Below, one piece after another: positions 5,461-5,462 of a stretch of 5,462 bases of DNA. The position numbers and the translations under genes are program-made. The DNA lies in assembly GCA_016182285.1 (NCBI GenBank), contig JACOXQ010000008.1, forward strand, positions 1 to 5,462, given 5' to 3'. Source of the stretch: Candidatus Kaiserbacteria bacterium (GTDB lineage: Bacteria > Patescibacteriota > Minisyncoccia > Phycocordibacterales > Phycocordibacteraceae). The notes beneath the pieces are model-generated. The model was not told where the DNA came from, made no database searches, and was given only the letters and a program-made list of their open reading frames with translations. How positions within the stretch are numbered: the first letter of the stretch is position 1; every line of letters starts with the position of its first letter.

Positions 5461-5462
5461 AA

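Overview
The window reads as a stretch of core bacterial chromosome carrying the distal half of the spc ribosomal-protein cluster. All genes are on the + strand. The order is rplF (5' end cut by the window edge), rplR, rpsE, rplO, secY, adk, map and ndk, followed by a non-coding RNA locus that I read as a probable 6S RNA. The sequence is moderately GC-rich and tightly packed. There is no sign of mobile elements, CRISPR arrays, prophage or defence genes.

The likely source is a member of the Candidate Phyla Radiation (Patescibacteria), perhaps a parcubacterial lineage. The main support is that rpmD (ribosomal protein L30) is missing from its usual place between rpsE and rplO, a loss described across CPR genomes. 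Weaker support comes from the short LID-less adenylate kinase, the enlarged nucleoside diphosphate kinase, the S5 protein with a long low-complexity N-terminal tail, and the lack of Shine-Dalgarno motifs. L30 is also absent in some other groups, such as cyanobacteria, so the assignment is an inference.

Layout. Positions 1-2005 encode L6, L18, S5 and L15, with short gaps and one small tandem repeat between L6 and L18. Positions 1998-3290 encode SecY, whose start overlaps the end of rplO by 8 bases. Positions 3300-4627 encode a small adenylate kinase and a type I methionine aminopeptidase, joined by a one-base TGATG overlap. Positions 4652-5260 encode NDP kinase, preceded by a small GC hairpin and a T-rich run. 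Positions 5261-5462 hold no protein gene. They contain a TATAAT element and then a roughly 150-nt sequence whose ends pair with each other and that carries a GCACCCACCT motif I associate with 6S RNA.

Functionally the block couples ribosome assembly (L6, S5, L15 and the 5S-rRNA binder L18), membrane insertion of nascent chains (SecY), removal of initiator methionine (Map) and nucleotide supply (Adk, Ndk). A global RNA regulator of RNA polymerase may sit next door. I did not find an exciting undescribed system. The more unusual points are the six-frame stop repeat, the NDK insertion, the odd promoter spacing and the placement of the 6S-like RNA.
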